Shown one piece after another: positions 1-6,934 of a DNA stretch of 51,743 nucleotides (its first letter is position 1; every line of letters starts with the position of its first letter). The stretch is taken from positions 1 to 51,743 of the IMG/VR virus record IMGVR_UViG_3300022539_000036, one strand, 5' to 3'. Origin of the DNA: a virus. The notes beneath the pieces were generated by a model that ran no database searches, was not told the origin of the DNA, and was given only the letters and a program-made list of their open reading frames with translations. A program made the translations under genes and the position numbers.

Positions 1-1
1 C

Positions 2-970
2 TTAAGCCTCCTTCGTGATGTTTAATTGTTTCGCATATTCTTCAAGTGGCACACCTAATTTTTTAGCGATTGCTACCTGTGATGGTGTGAGCCTCACAGT
101 TTTGCGACCAGATTTGGTACTTCGCTTCGCTGAAGCTACTGTTTGTACCGGAGCAGGTCGTGTATTTTCTCCTGAATCACTATTATTAGCAAACTTATGC
201 GGAAATTCAAGTCTTATTCTCTTATCTATTTCCGAATAATATTCGTCACTTGATGGGTCAAAACCTTCTTGTTCAGTTAACTTTTTATGAAGATCAAAGG
301 CTGTATAAGTCATTGCTGTATCCTGTCCAAACCATGAATTTCTTTCACTCCATGCTTCAGCTTTAGGATCAGGTGGTTGTGCAGCTGGTTGTCTTGTTAA
401 ATTAACTTCGGGTTTCGCCGGTTGTTTTTCTAGGTTCTCCCTAGCGAGTTTAGCTTCTTCAAGTCTAGCCTTCTTAAAACCTAATTCAGATATTGATTGC
501 ATAGCTTCGGCTTCAGCTGTTAGATCATTTGCTTCTCTAGCTGCTGCAAGTTTTGCTTTTGCTGCTTCAACACCAGACACAATACTTTCTTCACTTGTTT
601 TAAGAAAGTTAGGTTCTATTTTAGAGAGCTTAGCTTCTGTTTCTTTTTTATCTCTTAAGACACGTTGAGCATAAGTTAAAGCTTCATCTTTTTGTCGTTC
701 AGCTTCTCTCCATTTTTTTGTTAATTTAGCTATTCTCTTTTGAACGCTATCACTATATCGTTCTAATTCTGTATCGTCTTTCTTTTCTTCATGTCTATCT
801 TCGACAGTGCTTTCTTTTTTTTCTTCAACAGCTCTTACTGTTGGCTCTTCAACTGGAGCTTCTTTCTGTTCTATTACGTCTTCCTCTTTTGTTTCAGGTA
901 CATCGACGTCCATCGCTGGACCGGAAGTATCGAGGTCAACTGTTTTTTTCAGATCGTCTGTATCTGGCAT
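2..970 (-). CDS. Scaffold-like capsid assembly protein
   Basis: A 322-residue, very charged protein. Residues 1-75 are acidic and Pro/Glu/Lys-rich. Residues about 76-190 are Lys/Glu/Ala-rich and predicted to be helical coiled coil. The C-terminus (about 285-320) is basic and helical, with a TVRLTPSQVAIAKKLG segment. A disordered acidic start, long helix and basic capsid-binding tail is the usual plan of phage scaffolding proteins. It follows portal and co-chaperonin genes, where scaffold normally precedes the major capsid gene. The stop codon lies at the window edge, so the gene is complete but the expected capsid gene is outside. Function is inferred from composition and position only. Confidence 0.65.
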   Translation of the reverse strand: MPDTDDLKKTVDLDTSGPAMDVDVPETKEEDVIEQKEAPVEEPTVRAVEEKKESTVEDRHEEKKDDTELERYSDSVQKRIAKLTKKWREAERQKDEALTYAQRVLRDKKETEAKLSKIEPNFLKTSEESIVSGVEAAKAKLAAAREANDLTAEAEAMQSISELGFKKARLEEAKLARENLEKQPAKPEVNLTRQPAAQPPDPKAEAWSERNSWFGQDTAMTYTAFDLHKKLTEQEGFDPSSDEYYSEIDKRIRLEFPHKFANNSDSGENTRPAPVQTVASAKRSTKSGRKTVRLTPSQVAIAKKLGVPLEEYAKQLNITKEA

Positions 971-988
971 AGTTTTCTCCTTCTATGA

Positions 989-1453
989 TTAGTATTGATG
1001 AAGTATATCTTCAGGGTTATCTATAGTAGCTAATACTTCATCGTCATTTAGCAAACGTACTTCACCCCCGTCAATTTGAATTCTTGATCCTGCATAACGA
1101 GCAAAGAGTACCCAATCACCTGTCTTGCACCACGGGCCTTCTGGATATCTAGTTTTGTCATTATAACAATCTGGACCTTGTGCTAACACAAGTCCACATG
1201 TGGAACCAACTTGTTGTTTTTCTAAAGTTTCTTGTCCAAAAATAATTCCACCCTTAGATTTTTCTTTCATCTTAAATGGTAAAATTAACATACGCCACCC
1301 AGTTGGTCTTGGTAGCTTTTCAGATTCTTTAGTTTTTAAACGCTCGTAAGCGTCAACTTCTTTTTGATTTTTTTCTTTATTCTCTTGATCATACTTTTCC
1401 GCCAAAGCATATTTAACTTTTGGTGTCGAGTTTGATGACTGTTCCTTTTTCAT
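989..1453 (-). CDS. GroES-like co-chaperonin (Cpn10 family)
   Basis: The protein has 154 residues. After a charged N-terminal extension comes a Cpn10-like beta domain: RPTGWRMLILPF, then a mobile-loop-like KSKGGIIFG, then TCGLVLAQGPDCY, GDWVLFARYAG and a terminal EVRLLNDDEVLATI strand. Phage co-chaperonins such as T4 gp31 and related marine proteins cap host GroEL for capsid folding, and the place next to the scaffold gene fits that. The start at 1453 is chosen because AAAAGGAG lies 7 bases before it; an in-frame ATG 18 bases upstream lacks such a site. The extension of about 50 residues before the Cpn10 core is longer than in host GroES. Confidence 0.8.
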   Translation of the reverse strand: MKKEQSSNSTPKVKYALAEKYDQENKEKNQKEVDAYERLKTKESEKLPRPTGWRMLILPFKMKEKSKGGIIFGQETLEKQQVGSTCGLVLAQGPDCYNDKTRYPEGPWCKTGDWVLFARYAGSRIQIDGGEVRLLNDDEVLATIDNPEDILHQY

Positions 1454-1649
1454 TTTTTTGCTCCTTTTCATTTAGCAGGTTAGAGATTTCCTGTAAAATT
1501 TTTAAACACGTATGTGCTTGTCCTAGCATATACTTATATTTTTCCATATTGTCAACTGTACCAGACATCATACTTTCTCCGATGTTATGGTATTCGTCTT
1601 TTAATATTTTTTGTAGTCTACTTATTACTACGAGTTCTTCTGATAGCAT
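1413..1649 (-). CDS. Small helical phage protein
   Basis: A 78-residue protein starting MLSEELVVISRLQKILKDEY, predicted to be mostly helical and heptad-like, with a basic tail. The start at 1649 is preceded by AAAGG at normal spacing. It overlaps the upstream basic protein gene by 32 bases and the GroES-like gene by 41 bases, so it is part of the tightly packed head operon. I do not recognise a family. Helical small proteins here may be head or connector accessories, but that is only context. Confidence 0.65.
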   Translation of the reverse strand: MLSEELVVISRLQKILKDEYHNIGESMMSGTVDNMEKYKYMLGQAHTCLKILQEISNLLNEKEQKNEKGTVIKLDTKS

Positions 1650-1899
1650 CTTTGCCTTTCTTAAATATAGCAGCGACTTTTGATTTACCCATAACTTTGG
1701 CTCGCTGTTCACCAACAGTTAGAATTTGAATTTTCCTAGCAAACGGTTTAGAGACTTTTTTAACTTTCGCAACAGTTTTCCTCGCATCCGCTGGCGTTGC
1801 AAACTTGATTCCAACAGTGTCTTTTGGGTTTTCATCAGTGTAAAGCCTTCTACCACTGCCTTTAGGTTTTTTTCCTGTTCCTTTTTTTGGATCCGCCAT
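1618..1899 (-). CDS. Small basic protein, Lys-rich
   Basis: 93 residues, strongly basic, starting MADPKKGTGKKPKGSGRRLY. The middle (TVGIKFATPADARKTVAKVKKV) looks folded, and the C-terminus is again Lys/Arg-rich. The ribosome site AAAGGAG lies about 6 bases before the start. It belongs to the run of tiny basic proteins between portal and scaffold. Basic composition suggests nucleic acid or acidic-surface binding. No catalytic motif is visible. Confidence 0.7.
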   Translation of the reverse strand: MADPKKGTGKKPKGSGRRLYTDENPKDTVGIKFATPADARKTVAKVKKVSKPFARKIQILTVGEQRAKVMGKSKVAAIFKKGKDAIRRTRSNK

Positions 1900-1993
1900 T
1901 TAATACTCCTTTCAGTGTTTTAGCTTGAGCAGCATGAGTCTTTGATGCTTTTTGCAAACCTTTCATAACTTTTTTAATTTTTTGTTTTTTCAT
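1862..1993 (-). CDS. 43-residue basic phage peptide
   Basis: This short gene encodes a Lys-rich peptide beginning MKKQKIKKVMKGLQKASKTH and ending with a run of Lys/Arg. A good ribosome site (GGAAGG) precedes the ATG. Its 3' end overlaps the 93-residue gene by 38 bases and its 5' end overlaps the preceding small gene by 20 bases. Peptides with the KASKTHAAQAKTL pattern recur in marine phage head operons, as far as I recall. Function unknown. Confidence 0.6.
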   Translation of the reverse strand: MKKQKIKKVMKGLQKASKTHAAQAKTLKGVLNGGSKKRNRKKT

Positions 1994-2087
1994 ATTTTTC
2001 CTTCCAATATTTTGCTCTCTCTAATTGTCTAATTCTATAATCTATTTTGTCTAGTCCTAATATTTTTTTAAAAAAGTCTATTAACAT
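1974..2087 (-). CDS. 37-residue peptide, hydrophobic start and charged helix
   Basis: The encoded peptide starts MLIDFFKKILGLDKIDYRIR and continues as a charged helix ending in KTKN. The start at 2087 is favoured over an ATG 6 bases upstream because AAGGAG sits 6 bases before it. The start overlaps the stop of the preceding gene. An amphipathic N-terminus plus charged helix could be membrane-associating or an assembly adaptor. No family recognised. Confidence 0.5.
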   Translation of the reverse strand: MLIDFFKKILGLDKIDYRIRQLERAKYWKEKYEKTKN

Positions 2088-2359
2088 TTCCATCTCCTTC
2101 TAGCTTGACGTAGTCTAGAATTAGGATCTTTAGCAGCCTTTGGAAATTTTTTCATTTGCCCTGCACTACGAGCGCAAAAACTTTTTCTACGTTTAGCATC
2201 TTTAGATCCAGGTTTTACTTTACCCGTCACTGCTGTTTTTAATTTTGAACCTGGGTTAGCTCTTCGATAAGCGGCTACACCAGCCTTTGTCATTCCCGCA
2301 CCTTTTTTAGTAGGACGAAAATTTTTTTTATTTCTAGGTGGCATTCCACCTTTAGCCAT
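2081..2359 (-). CDS. Basic phage protein, DUF6321-like
   Basis: 92 residues, very basic. The core reads GAGMTKAGVAAYRRANPGSK, then LKTAVTGKVKPGSKDAKRRK, then SFCARSAGQM, ending RRRWKC. This pattern matches my memory of the DUF6321 family of small phage proteins with conserved KRRKSFCARSAG. The start at 2359 (MAKGGMPP) has GAGAG upstream. An alternative start at 2380 would overlap the previous stop by 4 bases. Conserved Cys residues may bind metal. Molecular role unknown. Confidence 0.7.
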   Translation of the reverse strand: MAKGGMPPRNKKNFRPTKKGAGMTKAGVAAYRRANPGSKLKTAVTGKVKPGSKDAKRRKSFCARSAGQMKKFPKAAKDPNSRLRQARRRWKC

Positions 2360-2376
2360 TGTTATTCTCTCAACCA

Positions 2377-2793
2377 TCATGATATTTTTGGCATTTTAAA
2401 ACCAGGATTAGAATAATATTTTGCGTAAGATTTATTTCCTACATTTACTCCTCCTAAATCTCCTGATACATAACTTCCGATATAATTTTTTTGCGCTTGT
2501 CTAACCATTGCATCTCCACCATCTGCTTTCTTAGTTCTCTTTGCAAATGTTTTGACGTTAGTTGGTTTACCACCGACACCTTGTGCTACTGCTCTTTTTC
2601 TTTTTACAGCTGAACGTCTTTGTCCTTCTGACATAGATCTTGCTTTAGCAAGTGGGACGCATTTTGGATATTTACGTTTTGCATCTTTCTTTTGTTTTGA
2701 TCTTCCACACTTTGAGAAAGAACCATCTTTCTTTTTACTTCCAATGTCCACCCACTTTTGTTTGAACCATTTATCAAGACCATTTTTTGCCAT
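2377..2793 (-). CDS. DUF5872-like basic phage protein
   Basis: 138 residues. The N-terminal part (residues 1-65) has the pattern GLDKWFKQKWVDIGSKKKDG, KCGRSKQKKDAKRKYPKC and ARSMSEGQRRSAVKRKR, which I recall as the DUF5872 domain of phage head-operon proteins. The C-terminal half is Gly/Tyr-richer (NYIGSYVSGDLGGVNVGNKS). Paired Cys residues around the KRKYPKC segment could coordinate metal. It shares a one-base stop/start junction with the preceding gene. No enzymatic motif. Confidence 0.7.
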   Translation of the reverse strand: MAKNGLDKWFKQKWVDIGSKKKDGSFSKCGRSKQKKDAKRKYPKCVPLAKARSMSEGQRRSAVKRKRAVAQGVGGKPTNVKTFAKRTKKADGGDAMVRQAQKNYIGSYVSGDLGGVNVGNKSYAKYYSNPGFKMPKIS

Positions 2794-3005
2794 TACACTT
2801 CCATCATTGTTGTCATATCTTCATCAACAATTAATCCACCATTAGCTGCTGGTTTACGTCCTTTAAAATCTTTTCGTTTTACACCAGACGGATCTTTAAT
2901 TTTACCGGCACAAATTTTAGAGGCGTATGCATTCGCGTATGCCGACGGGTACACTTTAAATTTTCGCTTCGCTGCGGCTTTACCTCTAGGACATAGTTTA
3001 GTCAT
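2793..3005 (-). CDS. Small basic protein with YPSAYANAYASK motif
   Basis: 70 residues. The first half is basic (MTKLCPRGKAAAKRKF) followed by KVYPSAYANAYASKICAGK, a pattern widespread in small phage and cyanophage proteins near capsid genes. The second half ends acidic (VDEDMTTMMEV). Two Cys residues flank the motif. The start overlaps the stop of the 44-residue gene upstream. The YPSAYAN motif resembles those seen in DUF5872-type proteins, so it may be related to its neighbour. Role unknown. Confidence 0.7.
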   Translation of the reverse strand: MTKLCPRGKAAAKRKFKVYPSAYANAYASKICAGKIKDPSGVKRKDFKGRKPAANGGLIVDEDMTTMMEV

Positions 3006-3139
3006 TATTTTTTCCTCACTGTTTGTTTTGCACGTTTAAAGTCAGATGCTTTTGGTGCACCCTTTGCACCTTTCTTTCGCATCTTACCACCACGTTTTCT
3101 TTTAGCATGGATGTTAGCGTATAAACCTGGACCTGCCAT
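3005..3139 (-). CDS. 44-residue basic peptide (MAGPGLYANIHAKRKR type)
   Basis: The peptide starts MAGPGLYANIHAKRKRGGKM and continues RKKGAKGAPKASDFKRAKQT. I recognise this pattern from marine phage contigs and cyanophages, always tiny and basic. GGAGG lies upstream of the start. Its start and stop codons interlock with those of both neighbours (TAATG-type junctions), so it is translated as part of a coupled series. Function unknown. Confidence 0.65.
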   Translation of the reverse strand: MAGPGLYANIHAKRKRGGKMRKKGAKGAPKASDFKRAKQTVRKK

Positions 3140-3276
3140 TATGCTTTACCTCCACGTCTAAAAAATTTTTTTCCTTTCAAAGCCTCCAAACGTGCAGAAG
3201 GCTTTGCAGGTTTTTTCTTTTTCTTCTTACCCTGTTGAAGCATTTTCAACATTTCCTGAAGTTTTTGTTTAGACAT
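3139..3276 (-). CDS. 45-residue Lys-rich peptide
   Basis: The peptide begins MSKQKLQEMLKMLQQGKKKK, an amphipathic helix followed by a polylysine-like stretch, and ends KFFRRGGKA. The stop codon of the upstream 113-residue gene overlaps its ATG, indicating coupled translation. Composition suggests an acidic or nucleic-acid partner. No family recognised. Confidence 0.6.
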   Translation of the reverse strand: MSKQKLQEMLKMLQQGKKKKKKPAKPSARLEALKGKKFFRRGGKA

Positions 3277-3617
3277 TATCTATTGATCTTGCCTTTTTTC
3301 TTCATCTTAGAACCAAATTTTCCATAAGACTCATCTCTGCTAGCTTTTAATTGCTTTGGAGTTCTTTTCTTTTTGATTCTCATTGCAATAGATTCATCTT
3401 TTCTATCTTTGAAACCTTGTTTCATTTTTTTCTTCATTTTCATTTTTTTCACTTTTCCTCCCTTTTTCATCATAGCTCCGCCTCTCATCCCCATGTCAGG
3501 TGAATAAAAACCAGAAGCTTCATCTCTTCTTCTTTTGCCAGAAACCATACCCATTCCACCACCAGCTCTAGCGACTCTTGGTTGTGCAACTTGTTTGTTA
3601 AATCTAGGATTTGCCAT
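3276..3617 (-). CDS. Met/Lys/Gly-rich basic protein
   Basis: 113 residues. The N-terminus (MANPRFNKQVAQPRVARAGG) is Gly-rich. The centre has MMKKGGKVKKMKMKKKMKQG, an extreme Lys/Met stretch. Residues 69-100 carry two DESxGK/DESIA patterns (KDRKDESIAMRIKKK and ASRDESYGKFGSKM). The protein is highly basic and likely unstructured in its middle. It sits next to the holin gene within the basic-peptide cluster. It may be a virion component; no catalytic motif is visible. Confidence 0.65.
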   Translation of the reverse strand: MANPRFNKQVAQPRVARAGGGMGMVSGKRRRDEASGFYSPDMGMRGGAMMKKGGKVKKMKMKKKMKQGFKDRKDESIAMRIKKKRTPKQLKASRDESYGKFGSKMKKKGKINR

Positions 3618-4003
3618 TATTTTTTACCTCCGTTTCTAAATATTTGTGTACCCTTTATACCATATATTGACGCCACGACAAGGATCCACAAATTAGTAAA
3701 CCATGACGGGAGCTGTGAGAACATCTCGAAGAACAATTTTACTTTGTCCATCGCTGTTGGATCATCACTGATGACTGCCCACGCCAGCACCACCACGGGC
3801 AAACTTAAAATTATGAGAACGACTTCGTCTTTCCAGTCCGATTGTCTAGCTTCTAAAAGTTTTCCCTGGTATTGTTCCTCACCTTGGGCCATCTTAGTAG
3901 CGTGCATAAGCTGCGCTTCTGACATTGCCATCTTCGTCTTCTGCTTGTTAGCATAAATTTTACTTCCTGCAGAGACGGCTAATTTAATTGCCGACAACCA
4001 CAT
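3617..4003 (-). CDS. Holin-like membrane protein (GTA-type 3TM holin)
   Basis: 128 residues. The N-terminus has a weakly hydrophobic helix, followed by a charged helix, then WKDEVVLIILSLPVVVLAWA (membrane segment), a loop, and LPSWFTNLWILVVASIYGIK (membrane segment) ending in a basic tail. The WKDE, LPSWF and SIYGIKG pattern matches my memory of the holin family first described in gene transfer agents (GTA_holin_3TM). Holins permeabilise the inner membrane to time lysis. The start at 4003 (MWLSAIKL) begins just after the stop of the preceding gene; an upstream in-frame ATG would overlap that gene by 100 bases. Confidence 0.7.
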   Translation of the reverse strand: MWLSAIKLAVSAGSKIYANKQKTKMAMSEAQLMHATKMAQGEEQYQGKLLEARQSDWKDEVVLIILSLPVVVLAWAVISDDPTAMDKVKLFFEMFSQLPSWFTNLWILVVASIYGIKGTQIFRNGGKK

Positions 4004-4004
4004 G

Positions 4005-4199
4005 TTAGTACCACTTAGCTGTTTTCTTTTTGTCCTTAAGCATTCTTTTAGTTCCTCTGACCTCAACTTCATCTCCAGTTGGTATGTAATTTCTCTGCAT
4101 ACCATCTGCAGTAGTTACAGATCTAGGATCTAACTCAATATTTTGAGATGGAATACCTATTTCTTCGGACTCTACAAAAAATTTATCTTTTTTTGCCAT
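4005..4199 (-). CDS. Conserved small phage protein
   Basis: 64 residues, starting MAKKDKFFVESEEIGIPSQN, with a central ELDPRSVTTADG and a C-terminal GTKRMLKDKKKTAKWY. AGGAGG precedes the start. The pattern (acidic front, MQRNYIPTGDEVEVRGTKRM, basic tail) looks like a short beta-rich adaptor. It lies between the DUF6496-like gene and the holin. No family assigned. Confidence 0.65.
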   Translation of the reverse strand: MAKKDKFFVESEEIGIPSQNIELDPRSVTTADGMQRNYIPTGDEVEVRGTKRMLKDKKKTAKWY

Positions 4200-4353
4200 T
4201 GTTCCTCCTATTTTTATTAATACCAGCTCTGTTTAAAGCTATTGCTATCGCTTGTTTACGATTTTTTACCTTTTTATCAGAGCCACCAATCTTTAGAGTT
4301 CCTTTTTTGAACTCTTTCATTACCTTTTTAACCTTTTTCTGTTCTTTTTTCAC
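4183..4353 (-). CDS. DUF6496-like basic peptide, GTG start
   Basis: 56 residues. The pattern VMKEFKKGTLKIGGSDKKVK followed by NRKQAIAIALNRAGIN resembles DUF6496, a small phage domain with conserved KxVKxRKQAIAIAL. The start is GTG at 4353: it overlaps the portal stop codon in a GTGA junction and has GGAG 7 bases upstream, so translation is probably coupled to the portal. An internal ATG would remove 11 residues. Basic throughout. Function unknown. Confidence 0.65.
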   Translation of the reverse strand: MKKEQKKVKKVMKEFKKGTLKIGGSDKKVKNRKQAIAIALNRAGINKNRRNNGKKR

Positions 4354-6842
4354 CTATTTTCTCCTTTATACTTTTCAATCTCTATACTTGGTATCATTTT
4401 GTCTACATTAGGTATTGATTTACTTAAAATTGTCTTTTCAATTGATGTATCAGCTCTTAAATTTGCTAATTTTTCATTTTGTTCTAACTTATTTTGTTTA
4501 TCAGACTGGTTCATCATCGCTTTCATACGATCTAAGTTTAATCTTTCCTCACCTTCACGTTTTTTACGTGCATCGTCCATAGCTTTTAAGTCTAATTCTC
4601 TTTCTCTTAGCTTAGCGATAGGATCGTTTCCTAAACCTGATGTAATTTCTCGTTCTTCTTTTAAGAATTCTTCTAACATTTCAGCAATCAACACAGCTTT
4701 TCTAGATTCAATCTTTTGACTGATCTGTTGTGCAGCTTGTGCCATGTTTGGATCTTGTGCCATCATTGCTAATTGTTGTAATTCTTGTGGGAACTCTAAT
4801 TCAATTTGTTCTTGAGACATTAAAGAAATGTGTTCCATAATATTTTTTTCTAATGCAGCAGTTACCATTGGATTATTTTTTGCCATGTTAGTTGCCATAA
4901 AATTTAAATGCGAAGTAATGTGAGCTCTGTGATCTTGACCAGGGAAAGCTTGAAAAGGTTTACCACTCATTGCCATAATATTTTCTAACGCAGGATCCAT
5001 CGGTTGTGGTGGCTGCGGTTTGACTAATAAGGTGTCAATATCTTTTACTCCTAATGCTTCATACATATTTCTATACGCTTGATACATATTATGCATTTGT
5101 GGATTTGATGTTGCCAGCTGCAACTCTGTTTGCGCGAGGGAAATACGCTGAGTTTGTGAAAAGATGTTGGGATCAGCAACTGGCACTATATCTACTCTAT
5201 CGTCAAAGTCTTGTTGTTTAATCATTCTTTGACCCCCAACTACGTCATACGGATATTCCGGTGGTAGATATAACTTGAATACTCTTGCTAATAATCTGAA
5301 TTCTTGTTTAAGAGCAGAGTAAATTCTTTTGTGAATAGCAGACATTGTTCTGCTTCCTCGTTCTAATAATGCAACTGTTGTACCTACAGCAGCTTGTTGG
5401 TTACCATCACCAACTTGTAAATCTGCAATCGATGCAAATCTTTGACCTGCATTAACTACGATACCCATTAAGTTTAATAATGTAGCTGATGGTTCTTTGA
5501 AAGGCAGCATCATAAATGAATCTTTTAAATTTCCACCCGGCGCATCTACATCTCTAAACTCACCAGGTTGAATTGATTGCGCGTCATCTCTAATTCTAAT
5601 GCCACGCATTTTAAATCCTGCGGGTAGGTTGGAGAGCGTACCCGCATCCAATAGTTGACGAAGAGCTGCTGTTGCAGTTCTAGACAGACCGCCAATCATA
5701 TGGATGAGACCGAAGCCATAGAAACCTAACCCAGGTAAAAATTTAAAATGGGTAAAATATGGAATCTTAATTTTGTTCGGATCTCCAATTTCATAATTTC
5801 TTCTAATAGATAAAACATTTCTTGTAGCTAATTCTATTGTTACGATGTATGGAATTTTTATTCCTGAAGGATCACCTGCTTCGTCTTGATCTTCAAAACC
5901 TTCTAGATCTAAATTAACATGACATTCTAATAAAGTATAAACATCATCGTCGTTAGATTTTCTTTGTCCTTCAAGTTCTCTTTCTTTTTTCTCAACATCG
6001 TTTTCTTCATAACCAGGTGTACCAAGTTCTATGTCTCTATAAAAACCTGCAACCTGTTGTTTTCGTAAATCGTTTTTAGAAACTTTTAACCGGTGAATGA
6101 CTGCCTCCGCATCGTCTAATGAGGTAGCCGAATAAGGGACAATCAAATCATCTGCCGGTACAAACTTTGATACTGCTCTTTGGTCAAGTTCATCGTAATA
6201 AACTTTTTTAAACGCTGAACCTGCGAGAGGGAGATAAAAGAGCATTGAATCAAAGTCGGGCTCATAGTCAGGCATTCTTTCCATGAGCTCGTAATTCATG
6301 TAATCTTTGACACGTTCTGCTTGTTGTGTTTTTTCTTGATTAGGTGCACCAACGACTTGTGTTCTAACCGGTCCGTTGGCTGGTAATAATTCTTTGTAAG
6401 CTAAAGCTTGAAACTGTGTAACTGCTTCTGCTAATACTGGATGCGTTGCACCACTTGCTCCTTGAAATGGTTCTGTTCGCATATCATATTTAAATCCTAA
6501 AAGATCTAAACCTTTTGTATATGATTGTTCCCAATCTTTTCTTGATGCGTTGTAGTCGTTATATTTTCCTGTAAGGTCACTTCCTAATTCGTTTAATACT
6601 TCGTCTGGTAAAAATTCTGCTAAGTTTGCATAATGCTCATCACCACCTTCTGGTGATGCTGCGTTCGGATCAAAATTTAATTCAACAGATCCATCTTCTA
6701 ACTCTGTTGTTTCTATGGGCCCTGGTGCCTGTTGCTCTTCTACTGCTACTTCTTCTACAGCTGATTGAACCTCTTCCTCACCAGGTAATTTAACCGATCC
6801 TCTTGGTCCTTGCGTCAAGGACTTGTCTATTTTGTCTGCCAT
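4350..6842 (-). CDS. Portal protein (head-tail connector)
   Basis: 830 residues. Residues 1-70 are acidic and low complexity. A long mixed domain follows with portal-like segments (KGLDLLGFKYDMRTEPFQGA, PEYPYDVVGGQRMIKQQDFD, TVALLERGSRTMSAIHKRIY), and the C-terminal 150 residues are a charged helical region (KLRERELDLKAMDDARKKRE). The length, the helical C-terminus and the position between terminase and scaffold fit P22-type portals, which form the dodecameric DNA channel at one capsid vertex. No enzymatic motif. The start at 6842 has GGAG upstream. The family call rests on overall pattern and context rather than a diagnostic motif. Confidence 0.8.
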   Translation of the reverse strand: MADKIDKSLTQGPRGSVKLPGEEEVQSAVEEVAVEEQQAPGPIETTELEDGSVELNFDPNAASPEGGDEHYANLAEFLPDEVLNELGSDLTGKYNDYNASRKDWEQSYTKGLDLLGFKYDMRTEPFQGASGATHPVLAEAVTQFQALAYKELLPANGPVRTQVVGAPNQEKTQQAERVKDYMNYELMERMPDYEPDFDSMLFYLPLAGSAFKKVYYDELDQRAVSKFVPADDLIVPYSATSLDDAEAVIHRLKVSKNDLRKQQVAGFYRDIELGTPGYEENDVEKKERELEGQRKSNDDDVYTLLECHVNLDLEGFEDQDEAGDPSGIKIPYIVTIELATRNVLSIRRNYEIGDPNKIKIPYFTHFKFLPGLGFYGFGLIHMIGGLSRTATAALRQLLDAGTLSNLPAGFKMRGIRIRDDAQSIQPGEFRDVDAPGGNLKDSFMMLPFKEPSATLLNLMGIVVNAGQRFASIADLQVGDGNQQAAVGTTVALLERGSRTMSAIHKRIYSALKQEFRLLARVFKLYLPPEYPYDVVGGQRMIKQQDFDDRVDIVPVADPNIFSQTQRISLAQTELQLATSNPQMHNMYQAYRNMYEALGVKDIDTLLVKPQPPQPMDPALENIMAMSGKPFQAFPGQDHRAHITSHLNFMATNMAKNNPMVTAALEKNIMEHISLMSQEQIELEFPQELQQLAMMAQDPNMAQAAQQISQKIESRKAVLIAEMLEEFLKEEREITSGLGNDPIAKLRERELDLKAMDDARKKREGEERLNLDRMKAMMNQSDKQNKLEQNEKLANLRADTSIEKTILSKSIPNVDKMIPSIEIEKYKGENR

Positions 6843-6934
6843 TTGTTTTCTCCAATTTAACTGTTCTAACAGTATTATAATTAATATTCAACCCTTGAGG
6901 CGTGGGTCCTGATTCAGGCGGCAGGAGCCATTTC

